DNA of 64,000 nt from an uncultured Bacteroidales bacterium (GCA_902782465.1 CACZNH010000005.1:146036-210035), one strand, 5' to 3'. Positions 43,916 through 53,700 are shown, counted from the stretch's first letter. Program-made: numbers and translations. The notes: generated by a model not told the origin, from the sequence alone.

Positions 43916-45583
43916 TTACAGGCTCTGGATGCGGGCAATGAACTGGTCCTTGGGAATGTCGGACCGGTTGCGCACCTTCATGCGGTAGTTGTATACCGTT
44001 TGCGGAGAATAGTGCAGGAAGCCGGCAATCTTGGTGCTGTCGTTGATGCCCAGGCGGATGAGGGCACAGATGCGCAGCTCGGGTGTTAGCAGGTGCTTCC
44101 CCTTGATTTCTATCTGCTCTTCGGGGCGTAACAGCGAATTGAAGCGCTCTATGAAATCAGGGAACAGCTGCAGGAAAATCGCGTCAAAACTGTCGAACAG
44201 TCGGCTCAGGTCCTGCGCCATCGTCGAAGTACTCAGTTGCTCCTGCAACTCCTTGACCTTGCCCATCTTGATGCGTCCCAGCATCTTGGTGCGGTTGTTC
44301 TCGGTGTCACTGATGTATTGGGAACACAGGTTGAACAGCTGGCCGATGTATTCTTCCTTGATGCGGTTGCTCTCGACAAGCGCACGGCCCTGCTGCCGCA
44401 GCTGCCCGTTGAGTCGCTGCAGGCTGTCGTTGCTCTCGCTCAATCGGGCCTGCATCGCCTTCATCCTCTTGTTGCTGCGGTAGATGACCGAAAGCAATGC
44501 GGCAAGGATGGCAAGGGCAAGGGTGCCGATGGCGATGAGGATGTTGCGGCGCGTGGCCACATTCTGCTGGTGGTGGGTGTAGGCGGCAGTGATGATGGGC
44601 AGGTACTCGCCCACCAGGGCGAGCCTGTTGCGGGCATTGCTGGACATGACATCGCCCAGCGAGCAGGTGATATAACGGTAGGCGCGTTCAGTGTCCCCTT
44701 CCTGATGGAGCAGCCACGCCAGCGACTGCAACGAGGTGTAGGTCTTGCTGCTGCCCTGCTTGTCGATGATGGCCGACATCGTGTAGCAGTACTTGGCGCT
44801 TTCCAGATCACCCAGGTGGCGGTAAGTGTCTGCCAATTCATACCAGTAAATCGCCGAGTTGCGCACCATGTCGGCATGGGTCTCCCCGAAGTGCAGCAGC
44901 CCTTGCAGCGCCTCCTTGAAGCGTCCGTGGCCCTTGTTGATGGCACAGGTATTGACACACACCGTCAACGTGTCGCGGCTGTTCACGAGATTGATGGTGT
45001 CGCGGTAGTGCATCAGCAGGGATTGATAGCGCGACACTTCCTGCTCGTCGGTGGTCATCTGCGAGAGCGACAACAGGATGCTGAGGTAGAGCGAATAGTA
45101 TTGTGAGTTGTTGCTGATGTAGGCATTGTGGGGCATGGCATCGAGAACCGCCAGAGCGTCATTGAGCCTGCCCAGGCACTTCAGCGCATCGGCCTCGTCA
45201 AGGCGTGCCGCCAGCAACGAGTCGGGGATGTTGAGCCTTTGTGCAATCTGTACCCGCTGGCGGGCGTAATACAATGCCGAATCGAGTCGATATTTACGGT
45301 AAGTCTTGAATAGCGTGTGCGCCTGATGGAAACGCGTCTCATCATCCCCGGCGTTGTCATAGGCAACCCTGTAACCCACCAGGTCCTGATGCAGGCGGGC
45401 GTCATAGACGGCACTGCTGTCGATGACAGCATCCAGCACCCGCAGCAGGGAATCAACATGATATTGTTTGCCGGCCTGTGCCATTCCACAAGCCAGCACC
45501 ATCATCAGCAACGTCGCCACAATCCGCAGGCGACAGCTGACGTGAGCATTAATACTGCTCGTTCTCGTTCGGGAAGTCACCAC
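43916..45583 (-). CDS. TPR membrane regulator, DUF6377-like
   Basis: 555 residues. A signal-like hydrophobic lead (IVATLLMMVLACGMAQA), TPR-type helices (about 40-330), one membrane segment (NILIAIGTLALAILAALLSVIY), a coiled coil (MKAMQARLSESNDSLQRLNGQLRQQG), and a C-terminal helix-turn-helix-like region (ELRICALIRLGINDSTKIAGFLHYSPQTVYNYRMKVRNRS). The layout suggests a periplasmic sensor tied to DNA binding, as proposed for DUF6377 proteins. The start is the GTG at 45583, inside the 3' end of panB (35-base overlap); no good start lies nearer the hydrophobic stretch. Confidence 0.82.
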   Translation of the reverse strand: MVTSRTRTSSINAHVSCRLRIVATLLMMVLACGMAQAGKQYHVDSLLRVLDAVIDSSAVYDARLHQDLVGYRVAYDNAGDDETRFHQAHTLFKTYRKYRLDSALYYARQRVQIAQRLNIPDSLLAARLDEADALKCLGRLNDALAVLDAMPHNAYISNNSQYYSLYLSILLSLSQMTTDEQEVSRYQSLLMHYRDTINLVNSRDTLTVCVNTCAINKGHGRFKEALQGLLHFGETHADMVRNSAIYWYELADTYRHLGDLESAKYCYTMSAIIDKQGSSKTYTSLQSLAWLLHQEGDTERAYRYITCSLGDVMSSNARNRLALVGEYLPIITAAYTHHQQNVATRRNILIAIGTLALAILAALLSVIYRSNKRMKAMQARLSESNDSLQRLNGQLRQQGRALVESNRIKEEYIGQLFNLCSQYISDTENNRTKMLGRIKMGKVKELQEQLSTSTMAQDLSRLFDSFDAIFLQLFPDFIERFNSLLRPEEQIEIKGKHLLTPELRICALIRLGINDSTKIAGFLHYSPQTVYNYRMKVRNRSDIPKDQFIARIQSL

Positions 45584-46370
45584 GCTTGACGTCGGTGATA
45601 TAGTTGCCCACGCTGTCGATAATCTGCTCGCCCAGGTTGTTATAGACCCTCAGGAACTTGGGCTTGAACTCGCGGTTCAGCCCCAGCATGTCGTGCAGCA
45701 CGAGCACCTGGCCGCTGCAGGCAGGGCCGCCGCCGATGCCGATGGTGGGCACATTGATGCTCTGGGTGACCTTGGCAGCCAGCGTAGCGGGAATCTTCTC
45801 CAGCACGATGCTGAAGCAACCGATTTCGGCCAGCACTTTGGCGTCGGCAAGCAGGCGCGTGGCCTCGGCCTCGTCCTCGGCACGGGTGGCATAGGTGCCG
45901 AACTTGTTGATTGACTGCGGCGTCAGTCCCAGGTGGCCCATCACGGGAATACCTGCCCTGAGAATCATCTCGATGGCGGAGCGCATCTCGCGGCCTCCCT
46001 CCAGCTTCACGCCGTCGGCGCCCGTCTCCTGCATGATGCGCACGGCATTGCGCTGCGCCTCGATGGGGTCGCCCTGATAGGTGCCGAAGGGCATGTCCAC
46101 GATGACCATCGCACGCTTGACGGCACGTACCACCGTGCGGCCATAGACAATCATGTCGTCGATGGTGATGGGGATGGTGGTGGCATTGCCCTGCATGACG
46201 TTGCTGGCGCTGTCGCCCACCAGGATGATGTCGATGCCGGCCTGGTCCACGAGCGTGGCCATGGTGTAGTCATAGGCGGTAATCATCGCGATTTTCTCGC
46301 CTGCGTTGCGCATGTCGGCGATGCGCTTTGTAGTGACCTTGCGCGGGTCAGATACAGTATAGGTTGACAT
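45549..46370 (-). CDS. panB: 3-methyl-2-oxobutanoate hydroxymethyltransferase
   Basis: 273 residues; first committed step of pantothenate (coenzyme A) synthesis, adding a hydroxymethyl group from methylene-tetrahydrofolate to ketoisovalerate. Motifs: KIAMITAYDYTMATLVDQAGID, ILVGDSASNVMQGNATTIPI (Mg-binding Asp), DMPFGTYQ, GADGVKLEGG, GHLGLTPQ and GIGGGPACSGQVLVLHDMLG. Length is standard. Own -7 box; overlaps the next gene downstream, which suggests co-transcription. Confidence 0.96.
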   Translation of the reverse strand: MSTYTVSDPRKVTTKRIADMRNAGEKIAMITAYDYTMATLVDQAGIDIILVGDSASNVMQGNATTIPITIDDMIVYGRTVVRAVKRAMVIVDMPFGTYQGDPIEAQRNAVRIMQETGADGVKLEGGREMRSAIEMILRAGIPVMGHLGLTPQSINKFGTYATRAEDEAEATRLLADAKVLAEIGCFSIVLEKIPATLAAKVTQSINVPTIGIGGGPACSGQVLVLHDMLGLNREFKPKFLRVYNNLGEQIIDSVGNYITDVKRGDFPNENEQY

Positions 46371-46413
46371 AACTGTTCTTTTCTTATCGGGTTAAAATCT
46401 AATAGTTAACGTG

Positions 46414-46421
46414 CAAAAGTA
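46414..46421 (-). promoter_or_regulatory. -7 box TACTTTTG for panB
   Basis: Minus-strand TAnnTTTG match 44 bases before 46370. Confidence 0.5.
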
Positions 46422-46505
46422 CACGATTTATATGCAATAATCAAAATTTAAGACGATATTAAACTAAAAAAAACTAAAAACGTCTATTATATCGGTTTTT
46501 ATAGC

Positions 46506-46513
46506 TACTTTTG
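46506..46513 (+). promoter_or_regulatory. -7 box TACTTTTG for the His/Cys repeat gene
   Basis: TAnnTTTG match 44 bases before the ATG at 46557. Confidence 0.55.
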
Positions 46514-46556
46514 CGCATCAAAATCAAGTTATCAACTTATAAAATCAAGAAGAAAA

Positions 46557-47132
46557 ATGAAGAAATTCTTAATGACTCTTTTGGTAGCAGTTTTTGCCGT
46601 TGGCGCAATGTCTGCCCAGAACACTAAGAAAGCAACCCAGCAGGTTGTAATCGAGAAAAAACACGAGTGCAAGGATCACCAGGACGGTAAGCCCTGCACC
46701 AAGCCCGCCGACCAGCAGTGCGACGACTGCAAGGCCAAGGCCGCTGCAGCCCAGAAGCACGAGTGCAAAGAGGGAAAGAAGTGCGACAAGGCCGAGGGCA
46801 TGAAGCATGAGTGCAAGGAAGGCATGAAGAAGTGTGACAAGGCCGAAGGCATGAAGCACGAGTGCAAAGAGGGCAAGAAGTGTGACAAGGCCGAGGGCAT
46901 GAAGCATGAGTGCAAGGAAGGCAAGAAGTGCGACAAGGCCGAGGGCATGAAGCACGAGTGCAAGGAAGGCAAGCAGTGCGACAAGGCCGAGGGCATGAAG
47001 CATGAATGCAAGGAAGGCAAGAAGCAGTGCGACAAGGGTGCTATCAAGCAGATGCACCAGGACGGCAAGCCCTGCACCAAGCCCGCCGACCAGCAGTGTG
47101 ATGACTGCAAAGCCGCTGCCAAGAAGAACTGA
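46557..47132 (+). CDS. Secreted His/Cys repeat protein, possible metal binder
   Basis: 191 residues. Signal peptide MKKFLMTLLVAVFAVGAMSA, then a Lys-rich mature protein. A block HQDGKPCTKPADQQCDDCKA occurs once near the N-terminus (about 41-60) and again near the C-terminus. Between them are six units of KHECKEGKKCDKAEGM, each with one His and two Cys. The pattern resembles metal-binding or metal-storage peptides, but no named family is recognised; dominance of Lys and Glu/Asp makes it highly soluble. Periplasmic location follows from the signal and lack of a lipobox. Monocistronic with a strong -7 box and terminator. Confidence 0.8.
   Translation: MKKFLMTLLVAVFAVGAMSAQNTKKATQQVVIEKKHECKDHQDGKPCTKPADQQCDDCKAKAAAAQKHECKEGKKCDKAEGMKHECKEGMKKCDKAEGMKHECKEGKKCDKAEGMKHECKEGKKCDKAEGMKHECKEGKQCDKAEGMKHECKEGKKQCDKGAIKQMHQDGKPCTKPADQQCDDCKAAAKKN
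46755..47045 (+). repeat. Six coding tandem repeats of 48-51 bp
   Basis: Units at 46755-46802, 46803-46853 (one extra Met codon), 46854-46901, 46902-46949, 46950-46997 and a diverged 46998-47045. Differences are mostly synonymous third-base changes. Confidence 0.9.
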
Positions 47133-47158
47133 TCATTCATCAGCGAATTGAATCCTCA

Positions 47159-47200
47159 CCTCACGCCAAGCCACAGGTTAAGCCTGGCGTGAGGTTTTTT
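47159..47200 (+). terminator. Rho-independent terminator after repeat-protein gene
   Basis: Perfect stem CCTCACGCCA (47159-47168) with TGGCGTGAGG (47185-47194) and a run of six T. Confidence 0.85.
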
Positions 47201-47234
47201 ATTGAATAGCATATTTGCAACTTTTGAATCCAGG

Positions 47235-48938
47235 GTGAGAGTTACCGCTCTCATATTATTGTTTAGCCTCATGGCATGGTTTCCGCTGGCGGCACAATCC
47301 GGCGGAAGCGTTGCAGCGCAATGCCCCACAGTAAAAATCCAAGCCGAGCGGTTGGCCGACCTGAATAATCCCCGTACCGGACATGTGTTGATTAGCGTGA
47401 ACGGCGAGCCGACGGTCATTGGCGGCCATACCAACAATTACGTGCCTACTGCCACCATTGAGTATTACAAGGACGGCAAGTGGCACATCGTGCCCTCGGC
47501 GTTTACCCATGACAACGGCTTTGCTGTGCAGCTCTCATCGGGCAAAGTGCTTATTGGCGGCGGCCATGAGCGCAACCTGGGCATCGGACAAAGCTTTGAG
47601 GTGGAACTTTATGACCCCCTGACACACACCTGCGAGGGCTTCTCCAGCCTTGACACCAAGCGGGCGCTGGCATCAGCCATGGCGCTGGACGACGGCGGTG
47701 CCCTCATTACTGGCAACTGGCACCACGATGATGCCATCGAGATGTATGACGGCAAGGGCGGCTTTCATCCCATGAAGGGTGTCAGTTGCGGTCGCGCTAA
47801 CCCGTACATCCTGCGCACGGCAAAGGATGATGCCATCATTTTCTCCAGTCTGGACTCTACTGCGGCATTTACGCCCTACCCTGTCATCGACCGATTGCAT
47901 GGCGAGTCTTACCGTGAGCCCCTGCTTGAAGAGTGGGGACTGCTCAACGAGTATGAACACATGCCATCAGCTGCCTTTATCGGCGATGAGGCAAAAGGCG
48001 ACTACTCCTATCTGCTGATGGTCGAGAACGAGGCGGGACAGGCAGCGATTGCTCGAGTCACCAATGGCGAATTTTCTCTCCTGCCCACCGATGCGCCCAT
48101 CCCGATGTCATACCGTTGGGGCGGGATTGCATACGGGGCTTTAATCTTTGCCAACAGGCAGCACCGACGGGCCTATCTGCTGGGAACAGATACGCTGCAA
48201 TACCACAAGCCGCAAGACACAGGGCACATCTATATCGTAGCCATCGACTATGCCCAAGTTCCGGCACATTTGACGTTTGGCTATACCGACGTGCTCCAGG
48301 GGCTTGACATCCGCAAGGCCGTCATGACGCCTGACGGAGACCTGATGCTGGCAGGCGGAATACCGGCAGAGAACAACTTCAAGCCCACGGCCGCAACGTG
48401 GCTGCTGCACGTCAGCCCGCACGACCAAGCAGCAAGGACGGGTTTGCCCTGGTGGGCATGGACGCTCATCGGCCTTGTCCTCGCCGCCCTGGCAACATGG
48501 CTCATGCTGCTCGTTCGTCGCCGGAAAAAGCATCCGACACTTGAAACGCCTGCCGTGAAGCCCCTAGAGGAAAACCATGTGATAACAGACAACAGCGAAG
48601 GTGAGGAGGATGCCCAACTCATGCGCCGCATGTGCCAGCTGATGGAAGAGCAGCAACTCTACTTGAACCCCGACTTGAAGGTGACCGACGTCGCCGATGC
48701 CCTTGGCACGACACGCGTTGCCGTTTCCAACTGCATCAGGTCACAGCGCGGCTGCACCTTCCCGCAGCTGGTCAACACCTACCGCGTAGCACTGGCACAG
48801 CAGCTGCTCAACAGCCAGCCCGACATCAAGCTGACCGAAGTGTGGACTGCGGCGGGCTTCTCCAGCGAATCCTCATTCTACCGCATCTTCAAGGCCCTCA
48901 CCGGTACCACCCCCACCGACTGGCGCAGCAACAACTAA
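47235..48938 (+). CDS. Membrane-spanning AraC-type regulator with propeller-like sensor
   Basis: 567 residues from the GTG at 47235, which opens a signal or anchor segment (RVTALILLFSLMAWFPLAA); the TTG at 47202 is also open but abuts the terminator. The extracytoplasmic part (about 30-395) has kelch-like blades (TGHVLISVNGEPTVIGGHTNN, SSGKVLIGGGHERN, DDGGALITGNWH, PDGDLMLAGGI). A membrane segment (WWAWTLIGLVLAALATWLML) leads to a short linker and an AraC-type double HTH (DLKVTDVADALGTTRVAVSNCI..KLTEVWTAAGFSSESSFYRIFKA). Hybrid two-component-like layout but without kinase or receiver, so a one-component sensor is inferred. Confidence 0.83.
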   Translation: MRVTALILLFSLMAWFPLAAQSGGSVAAQCPTVKIQAERLADLNNPRTGHVLISVNGEPTVIGGHTNNYVPTATIEYYKDGKWHIVPSAFTHDNGFAVQLSSGKVLIGGGHERNLGIGQSFEVELYDPLTHTCEGFSSLDTKRALASAMALDDGGALITGNWHHDDAIEMYDGKGGFHPMKGVSCGRANPYILRTAKDDAIIFSSLDSTAAFTPYPVIDRLHGESYREPLLEEWGLLNEYEHMPSAAFIGDEAKGDYSYLLMVENEAGQAAIARVTNGEFSLLPTDAPIPMSYRWGGIAYGALIFANRQHRRAYLLGTDTLQYHKPQDTGHIYIVAIDYAQVPAHLTFGYTDVLQGLDIRKAVMTPDGDLMLAGGIPAENNFKPTAATWLLHVSPHDQAARTGLPWWAWTLIGLVLAALATWLMLLVRRRKKHPTLETPAVKPLEENHVITDNSEGEEDAQLMRRMCQLMEEQQLYLNPDLKVTDVADALGTTRVAVSNCIRSQRGCTFPQLVNTYRVALAQQLLNSQPDIKLTEVWTAAGFSSESSFYRIFKALTGTTPTDWRSNN

Positions 48939-49008
48939 CCACACCCCGCCCCAGATTTTAATCGCACTCATAAAGAATTAATCCAACTATATTCATTGAA
49001 TCTAAAAT

Positions 49009-49036
49009 AGGTTTTGTTTGATTTCTTGCCTGCAGG
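49009..49036 (+). repeat. Short copy of the inner arm of the nested repeat
   Basis: GGTTTTGTTTGATTTCTTGC followed by CTGCAGGGCG resembles the inner arm near 10137-10166 and 18371-18400. Found in the gap 48939-49331, which otherwise holds a hairpin and promoter. Confidence 0.5.
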
Positions 49037-49096
49037 GCGATAAAAAATTGGTGCGGTTGCGCTGCTGAAAAACCGGTTTTTCGTATAAATCCCATA

Positions 49097-49130
49097 AATC
49101 GACTCTCAAAAATATTTTTGGGAGTCGATT
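49097..49130. terminator. AT-rich hairpin after the AraC-type gene
   Basis: AATCGACTC.CAAAAA pairs with TTTTTG.GAGTCGATT, then TTTTA. It is 158 bases past the stop. Confidence 0.55.
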
Positions 49131-49166
49131 TTACTAAATTTAGAGTCCCCGAAAACATCGTGTTCG

Positions 49167-49174
49167 TAACTTTG
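49167..49174 (+). promoter_or_regulatory. -7 box TAACTTTG for LRR gene
   Basis: TAnnTTTG match; leaves a leader of about 150 bases to the ATG at 49332. Confidence 0.4.
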
Positions 49175-49331
49175 CAAATGAATATTTGCCCCATCTTTGC
49201 ATCTCTCCAAAATTACAATATATCATCCTAACATTTCTCCAAATTTACCCCTATAACTATTGACACCTCCATCCGCACAAAACAAGGATTCAACATATAT
49301 TTTATTATTAACATTAAAAACCTAAAAGATT

Positions 49332-50399
49332 ATGAAAAGATTCATTCTAGCAACTCTTTTGCTGCTGGCACTGCTGTTGCCAGCCAACGCTGATGACCAT
49401 TACGACATCGAGAGTGGTCCTGTGGGTTACAACATCACGTCTTCAAACACTGTATCCCTCGCGGGCGTCATCGAGGATTATTGGAGAAACAGCGGATACA
49501 ACGTTTATCTCCATATTCCCAGTTCAATCAGTGGTTACACCGTCACATCAGTTGGAAGAAATGCATTTCATTCCGATTTTATGACTTATGCCAATTGGTG
49601 GATGGATAAATTAGCAGGTATCGAACTTCCGGAAAGCATCACTAGTATCGAGTATGGTGGATTCTCTTGCAATTTTTCATTAGCCAGCATCAACATCCCG
49701 AGCAATTTGACGTACATTGGAGAACAAGCCTTCCATCATTGTTGGGTATTGGACAATATCGTTCTGCCTGAGGGACTTACCTATATAGGGCCTGGTGCGT
49801 TCTCGTTCTGCTATGAACTCTCCAGCATTAACATCCCGAGCACTGTGACCTATATCGGTGAGTCTGGATTCAGGGACTGTGCCATCAGCAATCACCTTGT
49901 AATTCCTGAGAGTGTTACCAGCATCGATTATGCTACATTTGCCAACAACATCGAGTTGCCCAGTGTTACCCTCCCCAGCACATTGACCTACCTGGGTGAT
50001 TATGCGTTTTATAACTGTCCCAAATTAATGGATGTATATAGTTATATCACTGACCCCACAAGTTGGGAGGCATGGGATATATTTATGCTGGATGAAGGGG
50101 ACTACTCGGGACGCACGCTGCATGTGCCTGCCGGCACACTGGCACTTTATCAAGAGTCTGAGATGTGGTATCCCTACTTTGAAAATATTGTGGAGATGGG
50201 CGATGGTCCCGTGCCGGGTATTCCCGGTGACGTGGACGGTGACGGCAAGGTGGGCATCAGCGACGTGGCCGACCTCATCGACTATCTGCTGGGCAATGCT
50301 GACAGCTCTTTCGTAGTAGATAACGCCGACGTGGACGGAGACGGCAACATAGGCATCGCCGACGTGGCTGACCTCATCGACCAACTGCTAAACAACTAA
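49332..50399 (+). CDS. BspA-like leucine-rich-repeat secreted protein with dockerin-like tail
   Basis: 355 residues with signal peptide MKRFILATLLLLALLLPANA. About six BspA-type LRR_5 repeats (for example SLASINIPSNLTYIGEQAFH, ELSSINIPSTVTYIGESGF) span residues 85-245. After a Pro/Gly linker come two dockerin-type loops, GDVDGDGKVGISDVADLIDY and DVDGDGNIGIADVADLIDQ. BspA-like repeats are linked to adhesion and interaction with host or bacterial surfaces; the dockerin tail recalls the one at 27421. AT-richer than the neighbouring genes. Confidence 0.87.
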   Translation: MKRFILATLLLLALLLPANADDHYDIESGPVGYNITSSNTVSLAGVIEDYWRNSGYNVYLHIPSSISGYTVTSVGRNAFHSDFMTYANWWMDKLAGIELPESITSIEYGGFSCNFSLASINIPSNLTYIGEQAFHHCWVLDNIVLPEGLTYIGPGAFSFCYELSSINIPSTVTYIGESGFRDCAISNHLVIPESVTSIDYATFANNIELPSVTLPSTLTYLGDYAFYNCPKLMDVYSYITDPTSWEAWDIFMLDEGDYSGRTLHVPAGTLALYQESEMWYPYFENIVEMGDGPVPGIPGDVDGDGKVGISDVADLIDYLLGNADSSFVVDNADVDGDGNIGIADVADLIDQLLNN

Positions 50400-50429
50400 C
50401 TGATACCCAGTCGTCACCAGCGATACATA

Positions 50430-50479
50430 AAAGTGCAAGTGAGGCAGCCCGTCCAGGCTGCCTCACTTTTGCACTAAAG
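50430..50479 (+). terminator. Long hairpin after LRR gene
   Basis: A 20-base arm (AAAGTGCAAGTGAGGCAGCC at 50430-50449) pairs with 50456-50475 with one bulge. The rest of the gap to 50779 has AT-rich sequence and the hairpin element at 50649. Confidence 0.75.
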
Positions 50480-50648
50480 TTCGTCTTCGACGCACTATTT
50501 TCGCGATTTCTTAGCGCTAAGTATTAGAAATGAGGTTAGATTTTTAGGGGAGTTAGTGCGATATATTACGCTGATTCTCTGATTTTTATCGTTTTAAAAA
50601 AGTTAGATTTTTCGATAGAGGTGTTTTAGGCGTGACGGCATTGTGGTA

Positions 50649-50738
50649 ACTTTGCCTGACGGCGAAGATAGGTAGCGCTTCAGGATTGCCAGGAAAAATG
50701 GGATTTTTTCCTACTCCGTTTGGCTTGTGCTATCTTTG
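50649..50738 (+). repeat. Hairpin element, third copy, ending in a -7 box
   Basis: Same frame as at 8988: ACTTTGCCT..CGGCGAAGATAGG..GCGCTTC, inner hairpin AGGAAAAA/TTTTTCCT, then TTTGGCTTGTGCTATCTTTG. The inner stem sequence is unlike the nadK copies but still self-complementary. TATCTTTG at 50731-50738 is the likely -7 box of the next gene (leader about 35 bases). Confidence 0.75.
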
Positions 50739-50779
50739 TGATTGGACAATAACACATTTATTTTTAAATAGTTACTCTT

Positions 50780-53700
50780 ATGACGAAAATCTCAACTTTT
50801 CTATTCAGTTGTGCCGCGCTGTTGGCTTTAGCCATCGGTAGCGGCAACGCTTGGGCACAGAATGCGCTGCAACTCACGCCTGATGCGGTGCAGGTGACCC
50901 AGGATTTTGACAGCATGTGGGACAGCGAAGCCCAGGCGGCGACGCTGACCATGCCACAGGGATGGCGCGTCGAGCGCCAGATGTCTGCCCCGCGCACCGT
51001 GGGCAGTTTCGCCAGTGCTGCGACCCAGGTGATGTACACGGGCGGCACGAGCCTTGCCAGCAATGCCAAGAATGGTACCTGGAACTTCGCTTCGAGCTCG
51101 GTGCCCAGCGACTGCTCGGTGGGCGGCCTGTCGACTACCGTTGACGGCGGCACACGCTGCATCAACGTGATGACCTGCCTGCACAATGCCGGCGACGAGG
51201 CCATCACCAAACTGTCATTGGACTATGACATCGAGAAGTACCGCGACGGTGACAATCCTGCCGGCTTTGCCGTGCAGCTGTATGTCTCGACCGACGGTAT
51301 CAGCTGGACCGGCGCGGGCGAGGACTTCTACAATTATTTTGCCCCCGATGCCGCCACTGCCGGTGCCGCAGTCGTGCCCATCAGCACCACCGCCATCACG
51401 GGCAAGCAGCTCAAGGTGGACGTGGCTGCAGGCAGTGACCTGTATTTGGCCTGGAACATCAGCGTTGCCAGCGGCACCAGCCCCAACAAGGCGATGGGCC
51501 TTGCCATCGACAATGTGGTCATCGACGCCACCTTTGCCTCTCAGGACCAGTCCTGCTACATCTACGTCGAGGACGTGACCAAGTGGGCAGCCCTGTATCT
51601 GGCAATGGACGGCTCCACGCCTGAATTGCCCGCCAGCAGCGCCGTGGTCAATGGCGTGACCTATAAGGTGTGGGCACTCGACATGGACGGCAACGGCCAT
51701 GAGCTGACCTTTACCGACAACACCGGCAACAGCCTGATCACCAGCATTACTGCCGACCGTGACCATTACCTGTGCCTAACCAAGGAGGAGGTGACCGAAA
51801 TCACCGACCCCGAGAGCTACACGGGCTATGTGGACCCGACACGCCCCCCGTTTGTCGCTTCGGGCATCTACCTGCGCGGCGAGGTGAACAGCTGGGGCGC
51901 AGTGAACGAATGGGAGTTCAGTGACGAGGGCAGCGGCACCTATGTGCTCTATGACAAGACGCTGAGCGGTGCCTTCAAGGTGGCCGACGCTAGCTGGAGC
52001 AGTGCCTGCAACTACGGCAGCAACGGCACCAGCGCCCAGATGGGAGAGCCTTACAGCCTTGTGCTGGGCACCAACGACAACATCTCGTGCGGCGGCAACA
52101 CCTACGTGTGCAAGCGCATCGTCCTCACCATCGTTGATGGCCAGGCAACCCTGCTGCTCGAGAGCGACGATGACGACACGGGTCTGACCTCGGTATACGT
52201 CATCGGCGACAACAACGGCTGGAACTACATGGACAAGTCGGGCGAACTGACGCTGGACCACGACAAGGTATTCAAGGGACAGGTGACCATGCCCGCCGTG
52301 GGCGACGGCTATAGCCACTGGCGCATCTACCAGCGCCTGGGCATGGGCGGCGTGTGGGGTGCCGAAGAGGACCTCACGGGCAACAACACTGCCGGCACGC
52401 TCGTCAAGGGCGCCACGGGCAAGGTTTCGACCGCTCCGGGTACCTATGACGTGACCTTTGACCTCGCCACGGGCGAATACAGCCTTGTTCTGGCTGCCTC
52501 CACGCCCACCACGATGACGCTGCAGCCTGCCGACGTCGTGCTCGTGCCCGAACTGCCCGAGCAGGTAAAAGTGCTGTCACTGAACAACAGCCTCATCTAT
52601 TACAATGACCAGGATGCCGTGTTCAACGGCATTGCCGAGGCGATGGGCAAGGATGCCAACTGGACCAAGCACACCCTGCTGGGCAAGTCGCTCAAGACCC
52701 ATTGGGACGAGGGCGACGGTGTGGCCGAGGACGGTAACCCCGGTGCCAAGATGCTCGTGCGCAGCGAGGCCTGGAGCCACATCATCCTGCAGGAGCAGAG
52801 TTCGCTGCCCCGCACCGACATCGAGACCTTCCGTGCCAACGTGAAGCGCTGGGTGGACTACATCCGCGAATACTGCCCCAACCCCAATGCTATCATCATC
52901 GTGCCTATCAACTGGGCCTACAGCGGCGACTGGGAGAACTACACGGCCTTCAACGCTACCTTCGTGAAGAACTGTCAGGACGTTGCGCTCGACCTGGGCG
53001 TGACGCTGTGTCCCGTGGGCGTGGCCTATCAGGATGTGTTTGAACGCGAGGGCAGCGAGGGAACCCTGACGTGGTTCCTCGACGACCGCCACCCGACCCT
53101 CAAGGCTACCTATATGGCTGCTGCCATGGAATATGGCCTGATTTACGGCGTTGACCCGATGGACATCACCTGGGCACCCAACGGCATGAGCAGCGATGAG
53201 GCAGCCGCCATGCGCGGTTATGCCAGCCGTGCCCTGGGCGGTTTCACCAACTATGTGGACCACACCGCCGGCCAAGTGCACTATAAGGTAACCGTGCGCG
53301 ACCAGTTCGGCATGGAAATCGAGGCTCCCGAACCCGTTGTGATGACCCTGAGCGACGGCGGCGAACTTGACGTCAACCAGGTATTCACCAGCAACGGCAC
53401 CAATGGCGAGTTTACCGTGACCGCCACGACGGGCGACTTCACTCAAAGCGCCAACATCAAGGTAGCAAGCGCCCTGACCGAGGTGGTGACCTATCCCGCC
53501 ATCGAACTGAACGAGACCACGTTGAGTGCCAGCGAGGCATTTGACGTGATGGGCGAAGACGCTGTTGCCACACTGCCCGAGGCATGGCGCATCGACCGCA
53601 TCCTGACCGCCCCGCGCACCGTGGGACGCTATGACCAGGCCGATGACCAGACAATGTACAGCGGCGGCGTGAGCCTGCCCAGCAATGCCAAGAACGGCAC

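Noticed and set aside
46755-47045. Regularly repeated block resembling a CRISPR array
   Set aside because: The 48-51 bp units are head-to-tail without unique spacers and form an in-frame protein repeat with mostly synonymous differences.
48939-49331. Riboswitch in the long leader of the LRR gene
   Set aside because: No conserved aptamer core could be seen; the structures found are a simple hairpin and a repeat fragment.
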